Shown here one piece after another: positions 56,149-64,000 of a DNA stretch of 64,000 bases. Below the pieces are notes generated by a model. That model was not told the origin of the DNA, searched no databases, and saw only the letters and a list, made by a program, of their open reading frames with translations. Where the stretch lies: assembly GCA_003971905.1 (NCBI GenBank), contig RSEE01000014.1, forward strand, positions 434,001 through 498,000, read 5' to 3'. Both the position numbers and the translations under genes were made by a program. Origin of the DNA: Moniliella sp. 'wahieum'. Its lineage: Eukaryota > Basidiomycota > Moniliellomycetes > Moniliellales > Moniliellaceae. How positions within the stretch are numbered: the stretch's first letter is position 1; every line of letters starts with the position of its first letter.

Positions 56149-59100
56149 ATGCGTCATGCATCCCACTCAGATATCATGCATCACGGGCATTGGCTCGTGC
56201 CGGGTGGAGGCGGCTCGGCTGCCGAGGCTGCTGCCGTTGGTTGTGAGTGGCGACCACTCCTTGGCTTCATTAAGGCACCTGGCTTCGAGGTTGTTGCCCA
56301 GCGCCCCTTTCTCTCCGCCCCTGCCATCGCACCACCACCACCACCACCACCACCACCACTACCACCCTCGGCCAACCACCGCCTCCTCCCGTTGCGCTCT
56401 CTTTCATCGCTCACTGCAGCCCAGCACCCCGCATGGCCTCTCTCGTCTTCATCGTCTATCGCCGCCCCGCAGTGGGCGTCGCCTTACTCCGCCACCACTC
56501 TCCTTCCTTCCTCGCCTGCACCCACATCCGCGCCTCCATCCACATCCGCGCCCGCACCCGCGCCCGCACCAGCATCCGAAGCCACATCCGCACCTTCACC
56601 TGCACCTGCAGCCGCACCGGTGCCTGCATCCCCAAGTCAGGCGCTCTCCCTCCCAGACCCACCCAATCTGTCCTTGCCATCTATTGTTCCTCTCTCCAGG
56701 TCTTCCTCTGCGTCAAGAAGGGGACACCCTGATACCCGTGAACGAACCCACTCGGTTGATCATGCTCGCCTGTACTCCACCCGCTCCCATTCTCCTTCTC
56801 AACCCGCCCGTCCTCGCTCTCATACTGGCCCCTATCCCCGGCTACACCCAGTTTCCTCCAGCGTGCTTCCCGTTCACAACTTACCTGATGCGGCCGGCCA
56901 TTCGGGTGATATGAGCCGGGTCCTCATTTCCTTGTTACGCAGAGAAAGGAGGAGGGTAGCACACAGGACACTCCCGATCCCGACACGGTCTTGCGCGAGG
57001 CGGTGCCCGCCGTAGGGGGGGCAACAGAGGGAGTGAATGGGCATCTTCGTTGTTCCATCTGCCTCGGGCTGTTTGTGCGCCCCTACACGGCTGCGCAGGG
57101 GTGTGGCATACCTACTGCCAGACATGCTTGCTCCGCACTTTTCTTGCCGCGGAAGAGCGAATCGAGACGCAAGCACGGCAAGAGAGCCAGGCATTTGTGG
57201 ATCAAGAGCAACGTTTTCTCCTTGCTTCCTATCGCTCTCGCCCCGAAGGTGTTGGAGAGGAGAGACTACTCCAGCTCCCGTCGCCACCCCTGGAAAGGCC
57301 TCCCCACGGGCCGATGGTTCAACCGCTGCAAGGCCCCGAGCAGTCACCAACCGCCATGCAGGAGAGGCTACGCATCCTCCTTTCCCTCTCCGTGCCATGT
57401 CCGACCTGCCGTGCCCCTCTTACCTTAAATGACCTGGCTCCTTCTCCTCCCATCGTCCGCCATATGGTGGACAGCCTACCAGTTCTATGCCCCTACCAAA
57501 CGAGGGCTGTGCTTGCACCCCTGAACGAAGCGAGCTGTTAGCTCACATGGCGACCTGTGCCCACTCCCACCCTGCTAACAGCATCACGACCACGAACCCG
57601 ATGGAGAGGAGGGGGGCAAGTCTGTTGCCTGTCCGAGCTGCCACCAACCACTGGAAGGCATGCCCCTCTCGCGCCACCGCCGACGAATTTGCTCGCAGAC
57701 AGAGGTGGTATGCCCATTGTGCCGAGAGAGTGGCATTCTTCGCGGCATGCTACAAGGCCATTTGACCAACGAATGTGCTTCGGGTCCGGTTCAGTGTCCA
57801 CGGGCCAAATACGGGTGTTTGTGGGAAGGGAAACGTGTGTTGTGCCCCGATGGCTTATCCACACTCACAGCGGCTCAACTCCGTGATAATATTCACGTCT
57901 CTCGCCCTCCCAAACCCGAACATCATGGCCACCCGGGTGCAGGGGATGCACTAGATGGGGACACCCCTTCTCGTTGCTCAGGTCTCCAGCCCGACCTCTT
58001 GGTTCCTCCAAAACAGGGACCGGACTGCAAGGGAGCCGCGCCTGTGCCCACCTGGACCACATCTGTTTATGACTCTGACACGCATATATGCCCTTTAGCA
58101 CCTCTTGAGGGCTGGCTTCAGGCGCATCAGCAAGAGATGGACCAGATGAAAATGGAAAACGCACTGCTTCGTTCGTCCTTGAAGCAGGTACAAGAAACGT
58201 TAACAGCGTTGGCGATCAACTCGGACCGACATGAGGCGGCTCTGGGACCCTTCTTGCCCCCGCCTTCTACGGCCGTTGGTCCTCCGGCCAGCACCAGTGC
58301 CAGTTTAGCCTCGCTCGTGGACGATTTGTTGGCCCCACCTCCCCCGTCTACCCAGGCTCGGTCGGAGGCAACAGACGATTCTGTCAGTTCCTCCCACCTC
58401 GGAGCCGTCGCTATGGGTCCTAGCCCCCAGTCAAGCCAACAACCGCCAAGTCCGAGCCGCGACCGCTCCTCCGTCCCGGTCCCGATGCCCATGCGACACG
58501 AACGAACCAATTCGACGGGGTATGGACCGCGTTCGCCAGCGCGAGGTCAGGGTGCTCTCTCGGCCTCGGCACCGGCTGTGGTCGATGCGGACCTGCCGTC
58601 TCAAGGAGCGGAGTGGGGAAGCTGGACTGGAGCCGAAGCCAGGTGGCCTCCATCTGTTGGGCGTGCGCCTGCTCTGTTCTCGGGGAACACAGGCCAACCA
58701 GGTCCTGCTTCGCGCGATTTGGCCCAGGAACTGGCCGAGTTGCGCACAAGCGTTCAGGGTCTTACCGGCCGCTTGACGATGGGCGAGACGCGGACCGAAC
58801 AAGTATTTCGTTTGGCCCAAGGCACAAATGCTGAGACGGCGCGTTTGGTAGAAGAAACTGCGGGACTCGGGAGAATGCTGGGACCACTGCACATGCAGAT
58901 GCATCAGGTACGGTACCCCCTCCTCCTCCCCTTTTCTGCCCTTGCTACTTGCTAACTTTTGCCTGCTGTGTAGATTATGATGCAAACCCAACGTTCCTGT
59001 CCCCCAATGTTTATGCCACGCCCATCTGGTGTCGAAGCTGCGGGAGGAATGCACATCCCTTGGTCGGGCGGAGCGGGGCCAGGGGCAACCACCGGGCCCA

Positions 59101-59237
59101 TGGGACCCATGGGACCTACTACCCCCGCAGGGATGGGGCCAGGGGTAGGACCGGGAGTGGGGCCGAGCTCCCTACTACCTACAGCAGGAGCAGCACAGTT
59201 CCGGAGATGGACGTTGCTGGACGGGACCAAGCTCTAG
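56149..59237 (+). CDS. RING and TRAF-type zinc-finger protein, probable E3 ubiquitin ligase
   Basis: Order: a Pro/Ser/Ala-rich N-terminus; a RING finger whose first half CSICLGLF...GCG (about 57055–57107) and second half HTYCQTCLL...CPTCRAPL (about 57108–57425) lie in two frames; then TRAF-like zinc fingers with LLAHMATCAH, HRRRICSQTEVVCPLCRESG, LQGHLTNECASG and VQCPRAKYGC (57540–57840). A coiled coil LQAHQQEMDQMKMENALLRS follows (about 58110–58200), then a Ser/Pro-rich stretch, a second helical segment LAQELAELRTSVQGLTGRL (about 58725–58780) and a Gly/Pro-rich tail. A 66-nt intron (58908–58973, GTACGG, GCTAAC, TGTAG) joins MHQ to IMMQTQRS, and the protein stops at 59237. The RING loop lost one C at about 57108. 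An 86-codon linker separates the RING halves, longer than usual. The start is uncertain. Confidence 0.8.
56330..56366 (+). repeat. (CCA)n trinucleotide microsatellite
   Basis: About twelve CCA/ACC units within the N-terminal coding region. They encode Pro or His runs depending on frame. Confidence 0.9.
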
Positions 59238-61945
<2,708 letters not shown>

Positions 61946-62752
61946 ACTCGCCTAGCCACTTCTGTTCCCATGTGTACTCTATAATGTGATGCGCGTTATC
62001 ACATGTGCACTGCATGTCATCCCTCTGGCCTCTCTATGTTTACAGCGCAAGACAGTCTATAGATGGGAAGACCCAATACATAGCCCTCTCTTCCTTTTCC
62101 TTTTTGCGGGTGTGTGGGCCCCCAGAGGAAAAGAAAGATGTGCCCGCCGATCTTTGCGAAGAGGATGGCTGGGTAACTGTTCTAGGCATTTGCAAAACGC
62201 AAGCAGGCACGTCAAGCTCGTCAAGCCAGTACCTGGGACACATTCAAGATCGTTCTTCCTCTGACTATGGCGATACTCGGGGTATCTAAACGACGCTCTA
62301 TAAAATAGTTGAACACACCGGAAATACTACCTGCGGAGAGTCTCTCATTGTGGAGATGGTTCGTCGCTCATATCCGCCACGCTCTTCCGCATCGAGTCGC
62401 GTTGCATTCGATGCAGAAACGAATGAAGGTAGCCTTTGCCTCCTGATTGGGTGGGCGCTAAGCTGAACTCAAACGCCCGAAGAGGGAGTTTGAGAGGCCT
62501 CCCTGAGGGGCCTGATGATTCGCTTTTCGCAAGTCGGCCACAACACTTGCAATGGCAACGTAATCATTTTTGAACTGGCCCAGGGCGTCCACCGATGTCC
62601 ACCTGATAGGGCGGAATGGACGGCGACCATTCCGCTGCGGGCCTTGGGGTGTTCAACGTTCAACGTTTCACGTTCAACTACGAAAGTCGTCAATGCCTTT
62701 CGTCGTCCATTCGGCCTTCCAGCCTGCCCATCACCATCGCAATCTCTTGTCC
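61946..62752. other. Spacer between MET3 and SF3A1
   Basis: A TATAAAAT motif lies at about 62299. TTCAACGTTCAACGTTTCAC words occur at 62651–62672, about 80 bp before the next ATG. No gene was recognised. Confidence 0.45.
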
Positions 62753-64000
62753 ATGGCGTCCACCCTGTCACTGCCACCGCCCCAACATGGTGCACCGGAT
62801 GATGCGGACGGGGCGCCGCCGCTCCCTCCCCCGCATCTGCTGCGCAACGCTTTGCCGCTGGCCAGCTCATCCTCCCGCCTCCCAGCATGCGCACCCTGAT
62901 CGACAAGACTGCCACTACATCGCCCGCAATGGTCCTGGCTTCGAGGAATCCCTGCGAAAATCTGATGCCGAAAAAAAGGAGAATCGCCTCCCATTTCTTC
63001 TCCCAACTGACCCATACCATGCGTATTTTTCCCACACACTTGACCGTATTCGCCGCGGCGAGCCTCTCGATCCAGTCGGCATTCCTGGCGCGCCTGAGGG
63101 GCAGGTCTTGCAAGACCCCTCCGCTCTTCAGCAACAGCAGCAGACGGAGGACGAGGATTCCGAGGTTCCTCCACCTCCTTTCCTCTTTACGTCTGACATC
63201 CCGACCACCACAGCGCTCGACTTGTTAGTATCAGCTCCCTGTCCCCCGGGTCCCCACATTCCGCGTTCTCAATTGCTGACCACTGTTTGGATTGGAAACA
63301 GAGATGTGATCAAGCTTACTGCGCTTTTTACTGCGACGCGTGGACGCGAATTTGCAACTCATCTGCTCCAAACGGAGAACCAATCATACCAGTACGAATT
63401 TCTACTCTACGCCCTCCCACTCGCTCCACCCGTTCTACAATCGCTTGGTGGAACAGTACCAGCTCGTCATCGACGCGCCTAGTGCTATCCAACAGTCTCT
63501 GCGCGATGTGCCCCCAGGTGCGCCCGAGGACACGCCTGTAGATGCCGTCAAGGACCCGGCGCTGGTGGACAGCGCTCTCTTCTGCTCGCCCAAGTCCGCG
63601 CTCGCACTGCATGGGAGCTCAAGACGAGGGAGCGAGCTCGAAAGGAACAGGATGAGGCCGCGCTGGAGCGTGAGGAGTTTGAAGTGGTGGACTGGCAAGA
63701 CTTTGTGGTTGTCCAAACTGTTCGACTTTTCAGCGGAACCGAGGATGACGAGGAACTTCCCCCTCCGTTGAGCAAGCGCGATCTGGAAAACATGACTCTG
63801 GCCAGAAGAAGTTGGCTGCCATGGTGGGCGAAGAAGCTGCGGAGGAGCCGGGCACCGCGGTCGGCCGCGAGAAAGAGGATGAGGCGATGGAGATGAGAGA
63901 GGAGGAGGAGGAGGAGGAGCCGTCGTCGAAAAGTCGCCCGGCTTCCGCACCATCTGGTCCTCCTCCCCCAGGTCCTACGGCCCCTGTCGCCGATTCTGCC
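62753..64000 (+). CDS. Splicing factor SF3a subunit 1 (Prp21/SF3A1), 3' end beyond window
   Basis: U2 snRNP protein of the SF3a complex, needed for branch-site recognition. MASTLSLPPP starts at 62753 in good context. SURP1: MRTLIDKTA, then one frame over YIARNGPGFEESLRK and LPTDPYHAYFSHTLDRI (about 62890–63050). A Gln run follows (ALQQQQQ). SURP2: DVIKLTALFTATRGREFATH and QSYQYEFL (about 63305–63405), then HSLHPFYNRLVEQYQLVI (about 63405–63475). The charged segment EVVDWQDFVVVQTVRLF (about 63675–63735) and an acidic EEEEEEEPSSKSRPAS stretch match the middle of Prp21/SF3A1. Frame changes lie near 62850, 62910, 63405 and 63600. The open frame continues to the window edge, so the gene is truncated here. 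Confidence 0.9.

Overview
The window reads as nuclear DNA of a GC-rich fungus, most likely a basidiomycete. The signs are short GT–AG introns (56–130 nt, two with a visible GCTAAC branch site), intron-bearing tRNA genes, single-copy fungal housekeeping genes, Ser/Pro-rich zinc-finger and bZIP regulators, and both Ty1/copia and Ty3/gypsy retroelements. No species can be named from the sequence alone.

Layout. 1–3.6 kb: no recognisable gene. 3.9–4.8 kb (+): VAM7-type PX/SNARE. 5.4–5.9 kb (-): thioredoxin. 6.8–7.8 kb (-): urate oxidase. 8.6–9.65 kb (-): decayed Ty3/gypsy reverse transcriptase. 11.4–13.4 kb: repeats. 13.5–15.8 kb (+): C2H2 regulator. 16.8–19.9 kb (-): ankyrin protein. 20–23.1 kb: word-repeat intergenic DNA. 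23.1–24.6 kb (+): predicted membrane protein. 24.6–28.4 kb: nothing recognised. 28.4–29.6 kb (+): Zn2Cys6 protein. 30.1–32.8 kb (-): C2H2 regulator. 32.9–33.0 kb: minisatellite. 33.44–38.88 kb (+): a full-length Ty1/copia element with both LTRs, a 5-bp target duplication and an initiator-tRNA primer site. 39.5–43.3 kb (+): MUS81. 43.7–46.2 kb (+): large unassigned Ser/Pro-rich protein. 46.35–46.8 kb (-): OST2/DAD1. 48.6 kb: tRNA-Lys(CUU). 49.15–49.66 kb (+): COX6. 50.2–52.6 kb (-): DPH6. 53.0 and 53.5 kb (-): two tRNAs. 54.5–55.8 kb (+): GCN4-like bZIP. 56.1–59.2 kb (+): RING/TRAF zinc-finger protein. 60.2–61.9 kb (+): MET3 ATP sulfurylase. 62.75 kb to the right edge (+): SF3A1/Prp21.

The genes are independent fungal transcription units, not an operon or gene cluster. 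They cover vacuole fusion, redox, purine catabolism, DNA repair, N-glycosylation, respiration, diphthamide synthesis, sulfate assimilation and splicing.

The most striking property of the window is that nearly every conserved gene is open only if a reading-frame jump is allowed. In nine places the family consensus fixes the site, and each looks like exactly one missing base, usually one letter of a short run. The simplest reading is uncorrected deletion errors in a long-read assembly, so I annotate these as genes rather than pseudogenes. The second striking property is intergenic DNA made of short palindromic words (AACGTT, AAGCTT, AGCGCT, CTCAGG, ATGCAT) that drift along the sequence.
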